From: Montifringilla adamsi | Lineage: Eukaryota > Chordata > Aves > Passeriformes > Passeridae | NCBI GenBank assembly: GCA_017590115.1 | Contig: JAGGNK010011003.1 | Location: 3,425,899 to 3,489,898, forward strand | Direction: 5' to 3' | DNA length: 64,000 nucleotides | Shown: in pieces, positions 46,415 through 58,913 of the stretch | Numbering within the stretch: position 1 is the stretch's first letter | Layout of the letters: every line of letters begins with the position of its first letter | The notes under the pieces: generated by a model | Seen by the model: the letters and a program-made list of their open reading frames with translations, nothing else | Told to the model about the DNA's origin: nothing | Databases searched by the model: none | Made by a program: the position numbers and the translations under genes

Positions 46415-46912
46415 ATGCAGCTCAGTATGTCCAGTTCTGGCCCCTCAGTTCAGGAAGGATGTTGAGATGTTTGAGCAGGTCCAGAGGAGGGCAACAAGGC
46501 TGGTGAGGAGCTTGGAACACAAGCCCTGTGAGGAATGACTGAGGGATCTGGAGGTGTTTAGCCTTGAGAAAAGGAGACACAGGGGTGACCTTATCACTCT
46601 GCACAGCTCCTGAAAGGTGCCTGTGCTCAGCTGGGGTTGGGCTCTTTCTCCAGTCAACACTGACAGAACCAGAGGACACAGTCTCAAACTGTGTCAAGAG
46701 AAATACAGGTTGGATATTAGGGAAAAGTTTTTTACTGACCGGGTGCTAAAGTTCTGGAATGGCTGCCCCGGGAGGTGGAGCAGTCACCATCCCTGGGTGT
46801 GTTTAACAAAGCCTGGATGTGGCACTGGGTGCCAGGGTTCAGTTGAGGTGTTGGGGCTGGGTTGGACTCGATGATCTTGAAGGTCTCTTCTAACCTGGGG
46901 ATTCTGTGACTA
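46415..46912 (+). mobile_element. CR1 LINE 3' end fragment
   Basis: About 500 bp of the CR1 3' region on the plus strand: TCCAGTTCTGGCCCCTCAG, GAGGGCAACAAGGCTGGTGAG, CTTGAGAAAAGGAGACACAGG, TTCTGGAATGGCTGCCC and TTGGACTCGATGATCTTGAAG, then GGTCTCTTCTAACCTGGGGATTCTGTG, where the tail begins. The open frames across it are broken remnants of the LINE C-terminal/3' UTR region. The element is 5'-truncated and inactive. Confidence 0.93.
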
Positions 46913-48344
46913 TTTTCTGAGAGGTTTGGGTAAAGAGCTCTGTGATTATGCACACAGCACACCTCCCTCCTCCTCCTCCGAGCCAGGGGAAAGGCAGGGA
47001 GGAGCTGAGAGTCTGAGTATTCCTTAGAAACAGAAGGCAAATTTGAGATAACACGAAAAACATCATTTGACATATCTGAAAGCCTTTTGTAAGCACTTTC
47101 CAGGAATATTTTACGACCTCAGCTTCATTAGTAGCAATACCTGCAGGAAGGCACCTCTCAGCGTGAGCGCTCAGTGCTCAGCGCTTGCAAACGTTGTATT
47201 ACAGATTCCGCTGTAAAACACAAAACGTGTGCTGGGAGATAACTCCCATCAAGAGTGGGAAGAGCTGCATGTGTCTTGTGGGATTCCCCAGCTTCGTCAG
47301 GCTGAGAAACCCCTCAAAACTCCCTGCCAAGGGCAGCCTCAGAGCTGGGTTTGTGCGCAGAAGGGATGTTGCTGTAGCTCTACAGAGTGGCACTTGCATG
47401 GAGAAAAGGGCAGCTTATGGGTTCTGGGGAAGGAAAAGGAGCTCTCCTGTGTGCCACCAAGCCTGAGCATGCAGTGTGGTTCACAATGCTTCCTGCAGAA
47501 ATTCGGGAATCACTGTGGGTCCATCTGATGACATCGCTGGCTTCTGACCAGCGACCCATGAAGACCAAGAGAAACAAAACTCACCAAATACGTGACTGCT
47601 TGCAGGGGTTTAATTGAAGCCATGTGCCAGCAGAGGCTGCCTGCAGGGGCTATGTGGCATGACAATGGGAGGCCAGTGAGGATCTGGGTCCCAGCCCTTC
47701 CCCAGCTCCCTGAGAGATTTGTCCTCAAGGTTTCCCTGCTTCAGCACATTGCTGAGAGAGACAGTGACAGATACAGGAGAAGAGCTGCGCATAACCTCGA
47801 TTACCCAAGGATAATGAGGCCCAGTGCACCCACATGCTATCAGTAATATTTGTATCTATTCAGCTTTTTCAGTGCTAAAGGTAACCATTTATATCCATTA
47901 AAAGCAGACAACTGGATGGCAAGGGGAGCTCAGCTCTGGCTGCCTCTTGATGGGCAGCATCCATCACGCCTCGTGTCCTCGGAGATCTCCTCCACGGTGG
48001 CGCTGGGCTCTGCCAATGTCACAGCTCCCTGGAGAGCTGCTGTGACATGCCAGCTTTGAGGCCATCCCACTGCCTGTTTGTGAGCCCAGCCCATGTCCTG
48101 AGTGGTGCCCAGTGGAGTCATCACTGTCCCAGCCACACTTAATTCCCTTCGTCCCTCAGCAGACAATGCCAGGACGATCCCTGCCCAATGCCGTCCCCAC
48201 AGTGGCCATCACTTCTCTGTCACCTTGATGCCTCAGGGTTTAGCTTTTATATTTTTCAGATTCTGTGCTGCTTTAGTGTGTGGGTCTGGGCTTTTTATTA
48301 TGGGATGGTGAGCTCTGTGCACAGAGCAGGGAGACAGAACAATT
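46913..48344. other. Intergenic DNA; no gene seen
   Basis: The sequence looks unique. The CCTCCTCCTCCTCC run (46965-46979) is a minor simple repeat. No coding family is recognisable. Confidence 0.5.
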
Positions 48345-48651
48345 CCTTCTCTAGCTGGGGACCAAGGACAAATGATCCAAATCTCAGGCCCAAGAGCACA
48401 AACAACGTGGCTGAAGAGAGAAAACAAGCAGGATGGGACTGCAGGGGCTAAAGCTGGAATTGAACAATTAACTCCAATATGCAAGTGGAGCAGAACTTCT
48501 AAAAGTGAGAGACCCCGTGACCAGTTGTCCATTTTTGTGGCCATTTGGGGTTGTGCTGCCCAAGGTAGATCTGTTGAGGTTTCTGAATAAATCCCTGCTT
48601 TATTCTTAAGCTCTGTCTAGTCTCTGTTCTAGGTCAGCCTTCACAAGGCAT
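48345..48651 (+). mobile_element. Probable solo LTR fragment of an endogenous retrovirus
   Basis: The stretch has the layout of an avian retroviral-type LTR: a GGGACCAAGGACAAATGATCC start region, CTTCTAAAAGTGAGAGACC, then TTTCTGAATAAATCCCTGC, where AATAAA would be the poly(A) signal, followed by TTTATTCTTAAGCTCTGTC and a TCTGTTCTAGGTCAGCC end. I recognise this type from songbird genomes, at moderate confidence. No internal viral genes are present. The ends were not resolved to target-site duplications. Confidence 0.5.
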
Positions 48652-51600
48652 CAACCCCCTCTGAGGTGCTCTCACTGTGGAGCCACAGCCAGGTCCACAC
48701 CCTCACTGGGCCATGTCCCCAAGGATGCTGCGTGGTCCTGGTCCTGTTCAGCACCTTTCCAGCTCCTTCCCTTGGTGGTATTTAGAACTGGGCTATCCTT
48801 TCCTTTGCCTTCACAGTTTCTACCCCAGCACTATAACCCTTGATACTCTACTTTTAATTAGAGGGGAAGGTTAAGTCAGATGATCTTCCCAACAAAGTCC
48901 TGTCTGATGGCTGTATCACAATGAATTGGGTCAGATGGTTTGTAGTCAGACCTTTCCAACACCTATGCAGAGTGGGCCTGGCTAGAAAAAATACTGGATA
49001 AAAATACTGGATTTCCTCCCATATTCATTTAACTGGATGAAAAAGTGATTTTTTTTTAGCCTATGAAAATAGAAAATAACATGTACTGCTGCAAATTCCT
49101 TTTATTAATTGAAGATGGTGTAAGAAAAATAATAAACAGAACTCAAACAATGCAGGATGCTGCAGTTTCTTCAACAAGTAGAGAATTTGGTGATGAAAAC
49201 AGACCGTGAAATCGCCAGCCCAGTACATGCTATCACTTTTGTTTTTTCCTGGAGGCCACTGAGTGTTTGATCAACCTTGTAGACTGTCCTTCTGGTGCAA
49301 CACAGAACCCCCTCAGGTAAATATTTGCCCAGTGGATGGGGTTATCTTCCCCTTTGCAAGTCTCTTACCTGTCCCAGTGCAGCCCCAGCCGCTGGCTCCC
49401 ACATCCCATCCCATGGACTATTATTCCACCGGTGGCAGGGCTGGGGGGATGGCAATAACAGCCTGAAAGTGGCACTGCTTTCCTCCTGGAGAAGGTAATT
49501 GCTTCAGTAGAAGAAATTAAGCATCATAATGAAATGACCATAAAAAGAAGCCCCTTGCTCACTCCATGGATCACAAATATCACAAATGTTTCACCCAGCC
49601 CAGCGGGGCACGAGCGACTCTGCCAACAACATTGTGGCTCCAGAGTACCCGTGGAGGGTTTGGATGGAACCACACCATAAACCTGCCCCTTTCTGCCTTC
49701 ACAAGCTTCTCAGCTTCCTCCTAATTTCCAGTGTCTTGGCTGGCTCTATTTCCATGCTTCGGAAGTGTGCGAGGGGCTCAGCAGCCCTGTGTGCAGATTT
49801 AAAGCCTTCTCTGAGTCTTCCAAACCTGGGAAGGGAGGAGACTTCCTTTTCTAGAGCAGCCACACATACCCAAGGCTGGGTTTTGCAATGAAGCAGGACA
49901 GATCACTTTATAAAAATGGGCAAAAGCACTAAAGATGTATGAAGGTTGGTTTATCAGCTGGAGCCTTGCAGCAATCCAAACTGGGACAGGGCTTCCTCTT
50001 TTCCCCTTTTTCTCCAAGGTGCACAAAGTCCTGCCCAAAGCATCTTCCTATTCTTCCCAGCCTGCATTTTCTTCCTCAGCCTGTCACTCCTGCTGGGATG
50101 CTGCTGTAACCATGGCCAATGCATCAGCCCCCACCTCACCAGCTCCGAGGAAATGAGTTTTGTTCACTCTGGAGGTGCCAAATGAGCTTTGTTCACTCTG
50201 GGGGTGCCCTCGAGGAAGGGCTGACAGCCCCTTTGCTGCTGGGAGTCCACTCGAGCAGCACTTTGCCCATTCATCCTCTCCTTGGACGTTACAAGGGAAT
50301 CTGTCCACTTAAAACAGGATTATTTCTGGGTGGCAAACTGCAAAGTTAATTTGGCTCTAATCCCTTTAAACAGAACCAGTAATTGGAGTGATAATGACAC
50401 TCCTGGAGGGCTCTCCTTACCAGGGCATGGGAAGGTCTGTGGGCAGATGAGCCTGACCTCCTGCCTGGCACAGCAGGGACAGCACGGGCATGGCACTGGG
50501 GAGGGCACCAGGATGAACAAATCCCCTCCACGAGGGGCCAAAGTGCTGGGTCAGGACCCCCAGGGACCCCCAGAGCAGCGTGACCCTCCTGCCTGCCCCG
50601 TGTCCCTCGCTGCCTGCTTCCAGAGAAAGAGCCTGAGAATAAACAGCTTTAATCATACAATCCCCACTTCCTATAGCTAATAATATTATCATCATGATAT
50701 TAAGCCAGTTAATTCTTTCTCTCAATTTATTTGCTTTTGTTTTTGTACTCCCAAGTTGTAATTTTCAATTTAATTAGTTTCAGTGTTTCTGAGGGCAATA
50801 GGTCTTGGTTTATCTTTGGAGCTAATAGTCCTAATTGTTTACCCTTTCTTTGGCAATATCTCGTTAACTTTATGGGCCATCATTTCCATGGCACCTCCAG
50901 AATTAATTCCCTCACTCTTTGAACTGTCTTCCTAAAATCTTCATGGCTTTTTGCTCCCCCAATCCTGCCTGACCTTGCCCATCCTTGCTGGCTGCTCTTG
51001 TGGCTCAGCCCTGCTGTGTCCCACCAGCCCCCAGGGCAGCAGGTGGAGGATTTTCCTGTACAGGGAAACCTCTGGCTCCTGCTCTGATGGGCAGAGTCCT
51101 GCATCTGCCACCTGCTCACTGTGGTCAACTCTCCTCTCTTTGTGTCCTCCCACAGGTGCTGCTGCTCCTCTAGACTGGTTTTGGTCATTGTTTCTCTCTT
51201 TAAGTCTGGAGTCACTTATCCTGCTGATGGTGGGGTCTGGGTATCCCCTCAGCTTCAGCGACTGCAAAATTCCTTCCCTCTCTCAAGCAAAGGAAAAGCT
51301 GCTGGGAAGCCAAGGCATTCCATCACTGTGAGGCAGCTGATGAGGTGTAGATTCATCAGCCCTCCACCTGCCCCTCGAGTGAGCTCCATGCTGGGATTTG
51401 GGAGAGGTGGCCCTGCCATTGGGCACCCCTCACTCTGGGCAGAGCTCACAGACAGCTTCCCTAGCCCAGCTCCTGCCTTCAGACCCATTAATCACACTCC
51501 TAATGACTCTGTGTTCACACAAGAGTTGTTTTTGGCCTCAGAGGCGAGCCGCAGATGATATCTCCCATTGATTGTTCCACCTCGCTTGTATGATGTGTAC

Positions 51601-53826
51601 CAGGAAACGGGCCTGAAGCTTCAGCTCAAATCATGCTTGGAGGGTGGGCTTGGAACCTGGAGGGGCTGTAGTGTTTGGCTGTAATGATTACAATGCCATG
51701 GGAGTTTTCCCTGGACATTCCCAGTTCCACAGTCAGCTTCACCCTTGGGTCCGGTCTCGTCGATATCAGAGGGTGGCACACCCTGAGGCCCCTGGCTGCC
51801 CAGCCAGCTGGAGGAGCAGAGCAGCACAGGCTTTCCCAGCTGTGGGAGGATGCCAGGAATGTCCCTGGGTTACAGCTGCCTGCTCAGCACCAGAAGATGA
51901 TTTCCCATTAAGCAGAGAGGGAGGGATCTGCTGGTGGCCACTGCAAGGGCACCTGAATTATTGATTGGAACACGGCTCCAGCTGAGGCACTGAAGGCAGC
52001 AAGAGCAGCTCCTAACCAGCAAACCTCACCCAGCTCGTGGCAAACCCACTGACCAAGCCCCCAAGTGCTGCCTGCTCTGCACAGCCCAGGCTTCACAGGG
52101 AGAGCTCACAGAGGGCAAAGGCCATGGCAGGGAAAAGACAGCTGGAATTGTCCCTGGTGGTCACAGGCATTTGGATAAATGGCTTTGAGGAGCAGCCGAG
52201 GCAAGGAGAGCATTCCTAAAGCTCCTCAGTCTGTTACAAGAGGATTTTGCTGGGGCTGAGGCTGCTGCTGGCGTGCAAAGTGCTCGGGGGCGAACAAACA
52301 CACGTTTGTGCAACATATGGACAGGCACACACGAAGTACAAAGCAGCCATATGGGCACACACTGCTGCCAAGTTCACTTCTCCCAGGCTTTCCTTTGGTT
52401 ATTTTTCATCTTCCATGGGCTGCTCCAAAAGTGCTGGGTCTCCATCCTGCAATCCCAGGCCCAGCACTGACTCCCACCTCACTTTCTGTAGTCCAATCTG
52501 GGCGTTTTCTGGATGCTTCCATTCCTTAAATTTCGTTGTGTTTGCCTGCCAGCTTGCACAGGGTTTCAAAAAAGGCTTCTCGAGGGTTGGTGGGTGGGCA
52601 GGCAGATCTGATCCAAGCTGGGAGAGGTGGCAGTGCTGGGGAGGCGTGTGGAGAGTGAGCCAGATGTGGCAGCAGGGGCTTCTGGAAGGGAGCCTGTGGC
52701 AAGTGGCAGCATTTCTCTAACCCCATATTGACTTTGGCTTCCAGAGTCAATTTTCTTTATTAGCTGATGAATCTCCTCAAAAGACTTTCTGTACTGAATC
52801 TAGATAAATTATTTAACCAGTAAATTCTTTCTGCTCTAGCACTGCTCCAGCACTGGGATTTCATGGAGAAGAGTAGCAGAGAGGGGTGAAGGGCCAAGGT
52901 CACTGCCAGCAGAACAGCAGAGCAGGAATGGGTTTGCCAATAAGTGACCAGTCGAGAGCGACTGTAAAACTGGCTATTAATAAAAAACAGGTTTTTGACA
53001 AAATGCTGGGATTAGCAGTGAATACAAGGAGCAAGTCATGGGAGACTATAGCCTTAATTATTCATGCAAAACAAATTGCTGCAGATGGAGGGAGAGCACA
53101 GTGCTGATGTGGGCAGGAGCAGGCAGCGGACGTGAGGCTGTCACCTGCCCTGGGTGAGCTGCACCCACGGGAAGAGATGCTCCAGCCTCCATGGGGACAC
53201 AGGGATGTCCACGTGGTGTCAGGGGTGCTGCGTGTGGGAGGACGAGCTCCCTGGGTTTTGGGACTTGGGCATTGTGGCTGCAGCACTGTGAGCACCTGGA
53301 TAATCACCTGGGGAGCAGTGGTGAGGGCTGGCGTGGGAAGGGTGCTCCGCCCTGCTGCCCTGCCTCCCCCAAGGCCTGCTGTGAGTGTCTCATTTGCTGT
53401 GCAAAATTGGGCTTCACGTGCTTGACAGGGCCAGGCAGCTTCAAGGCCAACACTAACTGATGAGCCACAGAGCAAGAAATAATTCTGCCTCCAAGAATAA
53501 TGCTGGCTCACGAGGTCAGAGTATTCCAACATATTTATAGCCAGTAAAGAAAACGATTGTGTTAAACGGCAGCTGAAGTACACGGAGGCCCAGCCAGAGC
53601 TGCTGTCTGTGGCCATTTGTTATCCTACTTGAAGCACAGTTATGCAGCTTGGGATTTGCATCCCGAGGACTTCACAGCAATCCCTCTCAGGAGCCACTTT
53701 GGGGATCAAAAGGCAAATGTGCATTTCCTGCGGAATGAAGCTGCACATCCCAGGCTGACCTGACCTGGGGCTTGTGAGGCATTGGCAGGTGCAAGGCAGT
53801 GGTGCTGCTGAGCAGAGGAGTAGGGT
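48652..53826. other. Intergenic DNA; no gene seen
   Basis: No recognisable coding exon, RNA or repeat family. AT-rich islands at 49010-49150 and 50640-50900 could be conserved noncoding elements, since their composition departs from the neighbouring C/T-rich DNA. Confidence 0.5.
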
Positions 53827-53998
53827 CATCCCCTCTTGTGCATGCCCCCTGTGTGCATCCCCCTTGTGCATCCCCCCTTTTGCAACTCCCCATGTGCATC
53901 CCCCCCTGTCCATCCCCCTGTGTCCATCCCCTCTTGTGCATCCCCCCTTGTGCATCCCCCTGTGTCCCTCCTCCTCGTGCATCCCCCCATTTTCCATC
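53827..53998. repeat. C-rich minisatellite (GTGCATCCCCC type)
   Basis: About a dozen imperfect units of 12-16 bp built on TTGTGCATCCCCCC with variants CTGTCCATCCCC and CTGTGTCCATCC. The opposite strand carries regularly spaced runs of four to six Gs, compatible with quadruplexes. Open frames in all plus frames are artefacts of the absence of stops. Confidence 0.9.
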
Positions 53999-56900
53999 AC
54001 CAAGCACAAACACAACGCCCAGGACGGGCAGAGGGACTCAGAGTTCCTCACTGCCTGTCTCCTTATGGAAACCAAGATGAGTTCGACCTGGTTCCAATAA
54101 TCAGCTATAAATAGCAAGCTCAATTAAGGCAACCAAACAAAGGCAATGATGGATACCTGCTTGGGAGGCTCTGGGGGACAGGGGGCAGGGAGTCTGGGTT
54201 TTGCTTGTGCAAACACCATGTTTTTATGTAAAGCTGTGGGTTAGACTCAGGACGAGGACAGAGGGGACCAGGAGGCCACACACCAACCACACACACGCAC
54301 AAAGCAAACTGCAAAACATCCATCCCCAGTGTTGCAGTGCTTGTCCCTGAGCATCACTCACAGGGTGACTCCAGCCCCCTTCCAAAGCTCCTCTCTCACT
54401 CTGGGACAGTGGCTGCTGTCCCAGCCTGTGGATCACCTGGGATCAGAGCTTTACTGGGTAAGCAGCCTGGCAGCCCAGCTAAGGAGCACACAGGTATGAC
54501 CCTGGTCTCCAGAGAGCACAGGCACAACCCTAGGAGACACAGCAGTGAGTGGCTGCAGAGGTGGGTACTTGGCTGGGTCCCTCTCATCCCAGCTCTTTAG
54601 GGAGCCCATCAGTGTCCCCATTATCCCCACAGCAGCTGGGGTTTGGAAGCACCAGGACCTGAGAGGATGAATTTGAAGTACACATAACTCACAGTGTGTA
54701 CATCAACCCCAATTTATTCAGAATGAGCAGCTCAGACATGCTTGTAGCAGCTTCGAGAGCATGTTTATCAGCCAGGCTACTTGGGAGATCATTGCCATTG
54801 ATTGCCATGTCATTGTCACTCCTGGGGCACAACGGGAGGCCGAGGGAGCGAGATGACATTGTCTGCAGGAACCAGCGAGGTGGGGAGCTGATGTTTCCTG
54901 GGAGGATCAGGCAGAGCTGTGATGCTCCCTGGTGCTCTGAGCTGCCTCGTAGGGAGTGTAGACCCCAAAAAATTCTGAGCTCTGGAGACCCAGAAATGAT
55001 GGCATGCCTGGCCAAAAGCATTTGTTTTTTGTTTTTATTTATGTATGGGTTGCTGTAGTGCCACCTGCAAGGAGAACACGGGGGGGTTAATAAGGAGAGA
55101 AGAAAATCCCAGCTGATGGCAGCAGAAACAGAGCAAATGCTCTGCAGAAAGGAGGCAGGCAAAGGTGAGCTGAGGACTGGAAAAATCTCTCCCCCAAAGG
55201 AATTAAAGAGCTCAGTCTGCTGAGCTTATTAGAAAGAGCAGGAGGGACAATTGGCCCCCTGGCACGGAAGTCACAGCGCTGCAGGGCTGCCAGGGACAGG
55301 GGAGCATGAAGAGACCCAAAGGATGTGACTCCCCAGTTCAAAAGCAAGGCCTTTCCTTCCAATAGCACCAGCAGGCTATTAAGGATGCTCAGAGGAATGA
55401 TGGGCAGCCCCATCCCGAGGAGGACTCTTTCAGCTCTCCTGACAGTGGAGCTGGGAGGCAGGGCTCAGCCAGGAAGCAAGGAAGGCACTGGTCAGAACAA
55501 GAGGCTGTGGATGCTGCTTATAGCCAGAAAGGATCAGCCATTAAAAAGCCCAGAGCCCTTTAATCTTTACTCAGGCTCCTCATTCCTAATCCCTGGTGTG
55601 TCACGCCAGCACGACCTTCTGGGTGCAGCTGTGGATCAGCAGATCTCCAAGGACTGGATCATTCTTGCTGTCCCCTTTTTGGGAGACCAGCAGGTTGAAG
55701 CCAGAGCTCAGCTGTCCAAAAATTAGGCTCTAAATCACCTGGCTGGAAGGGACATGGGGGAGGCAGTGTATCATGACCTGAGTGGGATCGTGGCCAGGGC
55801 AGCCTGGCAGCGATTCCTTCCTGGTGGAGCAGCAGGAGAGACTCCAGGAAAACGACTGGAAATGCAATTCCTCTTGGTGAAACTCGCCCCAAAATGACTT
55901 GGTTTGTAATCACCGTGGGCTCTGGCTTGTTTGCCTGTTTGCTCTCTGCTCATTGCATTTCCAGCTGCTCTTGTGTGTATTTGCACTTCGCAGGCTTTAA
56001 TTGGGATGGTTGAGCAAAGCCCGTCCGCAGCCGGCGATGCTGCGGCGATAAGTAACAGGAGGCACAAATTAGAACAAATAGATCTGAATCCAATTCAATT
56101 CCTTGTGCAATCAGGAAGATCAACACGTCAAACTGTGGACACTATAAATTAAAAGCCGCCGAGGAGACAGTGGAAGGCGCTGCCTGGCTGCTGTGGCTGG
56201 CGTTCAAAAGGCTTTTCTTCCTCGCAGAGCGAGCGAGAGCCTGTGAGATGAACAGCAGGATCTTCCCTCTGCAGCCAGGAAGGCTTTTTGCCACCAGAAA
56301 ACTTCTTTCAGCAGATGTGAAAAGCCTCTGCTGCAGGTCGCAGGGAAGGTGGGTTTGTGCTGCTGAGAGACGCCCAGGGCGGGCTGTGTGGGGTGAGTGT
56401 GGCACTGGTTTCCTTCCTGCGTCATGCCTGGCTGGTTTTAGTCCATTCTCCTGGCAATAAACAGGTGTGCACAGGTCAGCTCTGCTGTGGAACTCCAGAG
56501 GTTGTTGGTGTTCCCCTGAGCATTGCATCCCAGGGACTCCTGCACAGAGAGGAGCGGGTGCGGGGGGAATCTCACCCCTGATTCAGAAATTAAGGCTTCT
56601 CTGGTAGATTAGTGCACTTCAAAGGGTGAAAGTGTTCCAAAATACTGTGAAAAAATTCAAATCAGTGTAATGCAAAGGACACACAGGCAGATTAACACCC
56701 AGGAGGCTCACGGCTGTGCTTGGTACCATGGCATTTTTCACATCCCTTTGGCTGTTACCTGGCTCTGTTTGGTTCATAAAACTGTCTCTGCTGCAGGGCC
56801 CAAAGCAAGTGGCACATGGGGAGGAGGGGTAGAACACCCCTGGAGGATAAGCAGAGCTGTCACCTGCTGAGAGCTGTGCCCACCTCTGGGCTATGAGCAC

Positions 56901-58880
56901 TTCCCTGGTCATTGCTTCCGTGCCCGCCGTGTGCCGCTGGCTTTTTCACTTCTCAGCTGCCATCTGAGTTTTACTGGATTCTTGTGTTTAAAATTACAAG
57001 CAGGTCCTTGGAATTGGCATTGGCTGTTTTAAAGATGTGCTGCATCTTCGTGTGTCACGCCAGCACGAGCCAAGCACATTAGAAGCTGCTGGATAATAGG
57101 CAATTACTGCTCTTAAACAGACGAGGCATTCACGAGCGGAATGGGCTGCATCTTAAATCATCCATAAATCCTCTAATAGTGCTTCTATTAATACCTGGTT
57201 TCTGGCACATTCCTAATGATTGCATTTCTTATCAAAGCACTGCTTTTCCTTTGCTTCTGGGCAGAGGAGGTGAAGGCAGGAGCCAGTGTGGAGCTCCGTG
57301 AGGGAAGCCCAGGCAGCCCAGGCTGGCGGTGGCTGCATCATCACAGGCAAGGGCACAGCTGTGCCCCACTGGAGGGATGCCCCCAGACCAGGGGGCTGTA
57401 GGAGTGGGCAGGCAGGGTGAGGGAAGCTCTGCCTCCACCCCACGGGCACCATCCTCCTTCCACAGCATTGCTGGAGTCTCTCTTTCACCAGAGTTTCTGG
57501 CGTAGGGCACCTCAGCTCCGGCTTCCCCAAGTGCCACTGCACAGGCAGCACCTTTTGGAAGGGGATGAGGCTTTGGTGCCAACAAAATCTCCCTGGTGCT
57601 CTGGCTGGTGTCAGAGGAGCCGAGAGGGCGCCCTGAAGTTTGGATTCTCCGAGGACACGGCTGCGCTGTGCGCGTGGGGCCGGCTGTAAACACCGCTCCT
57701 CAGAACCATTACACACTCCAGAGGACGAGCGCGCACAATTCACGTCTCATTAAAGCTTTTTGAAATATTATCCTTTTCTTCTTCCCTGCTTTTCCCCCCT
57801 ATTAAGCTGAAATCGTGCTTCCTTTGGAGAATACGAGTCATTTGTTACCATAACAACTCTCTATCCTGAGCGTGGCAACTCCGCTCCCCGAAAAACTCAT
57901 TGGCCCTGGTGCAGGCAGGACCCCCGGCACTGCTGTGGTTCCATGCTTGCCAGGCTTCCACATGGTCATTTATGACCTGGCTCTGAGTTTTGGAGGATTT
58001 GAGCTGCCCCTGGCATTGCTGGCACAGAGCCCCAGAGGCAGCATGTCCTTGGCATAAGAGGGTCAACATCTTCACCTGCCAGCCCTGCCCCAATCACTGT
58101 GTCTCTACAGCATGAGGCTTTTCATTGCTGGTGGTTTAAATTATTTTTTTCCCTTGCCCCAAAACCTGGTCTGACCCCAAAGGAAAAGCACAGCTCCAAG
58201 AACCTCCTTCTGCAGGTACTGCCTTTTGGAAATCCCCATCCTGTTCCTGGATCTTTGCTGTGCCAGGGTATAACTCTGCCATGTTCGTGTGAAAGTTAAA
58301 CATGAGAGATTAAGCTGCTAAGTTGGATTCACTTCCATATGTCAAAATAGCCCCTGAAAGCTCAGTCCATGGAAAAAGTGGGATTTTTCAGAAGTGAGAG
58401 TGGTGCACAATGTTAATGCCCCACCTTTCTCAATCTCCCTGACACCATTCGGCTTTACTAGGTCCATAAAAGAAATTAAAATACAGTTAAAATGGATTTC
58501 TTAAATGGGCTTGTAAAAGCTTTTGATGGAAGAACCACTTTATCCTTCTAACTTTTTTATGACATCTATTCCCACTTTTCCTTTCACTATGAACTTTTAA
58601 TGACTTAGGATTTTTTTTACAAACCGACTCATTTGTAATTCCCTGCAGACACCTTTACACCGTGGTGTAAATCCTGTGGCAAAGCCAGACCTCAGAGACA
58701 CAGTTAGGACAGATCTCTCAGGATCCTCTGCCAGGATGGCCAGGGACTGGCTCTTCAGGCTGCTCCTGCCAGGAGAGCTCAGGATCGACCCCCAGACACC
58801 TTCAAAAGTGCAAAATATTGTTATGATACTACCAAACTGCACCATGTGTTGCTAAATTTATCTTAATGTCAATATGACAA
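53999..58880. other. Intergenic DNA; no gene seen
   Basis: No gene recognised. AT-rich blocks at 56040-56150 and 56990-57240 (TAATAGG, TTAAATCATCCATAAATCC, CTAATAGTGC) have the look of conserved noncoding elements. Confidence 0.5.
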
Positions 58881-58913
58881 TGGTGATGATGATGATGATG
58901 ATAATGATGATGT
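58881..58913. repeat. GAT trinucleotide microsatellite
   Basis: Roughly ten copies of GAT/AAT. Simple repeat. Confidence 0.9.

Noticed and set aside
46335..46874. Short plus-strand open frames resembling a protein
   Set aside because: They lie inside a truncated CR1 LINE and are broken remnants of its 3' end.
53774..54114. Pro/Cys/Ser-rich repetitive open frames
   Set aside because: Readings of the C-rich minisatellite in all three frames.
55596..57068. A 19-bp exact match (GTGTGTCACGCCAGCACGA) at 55596-55614 and 57050-57068
   Set aside because: It is slightly more than chance predicts, but the flanks do not align at all, so no repeat unit can be defined.
58597..58845. Minus-strand open frame with Ser/Leu-rich sequence, considered as a transposon remnant
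   Set aside because: I could not match it to any LINE, LTR or DNA transposon protein.
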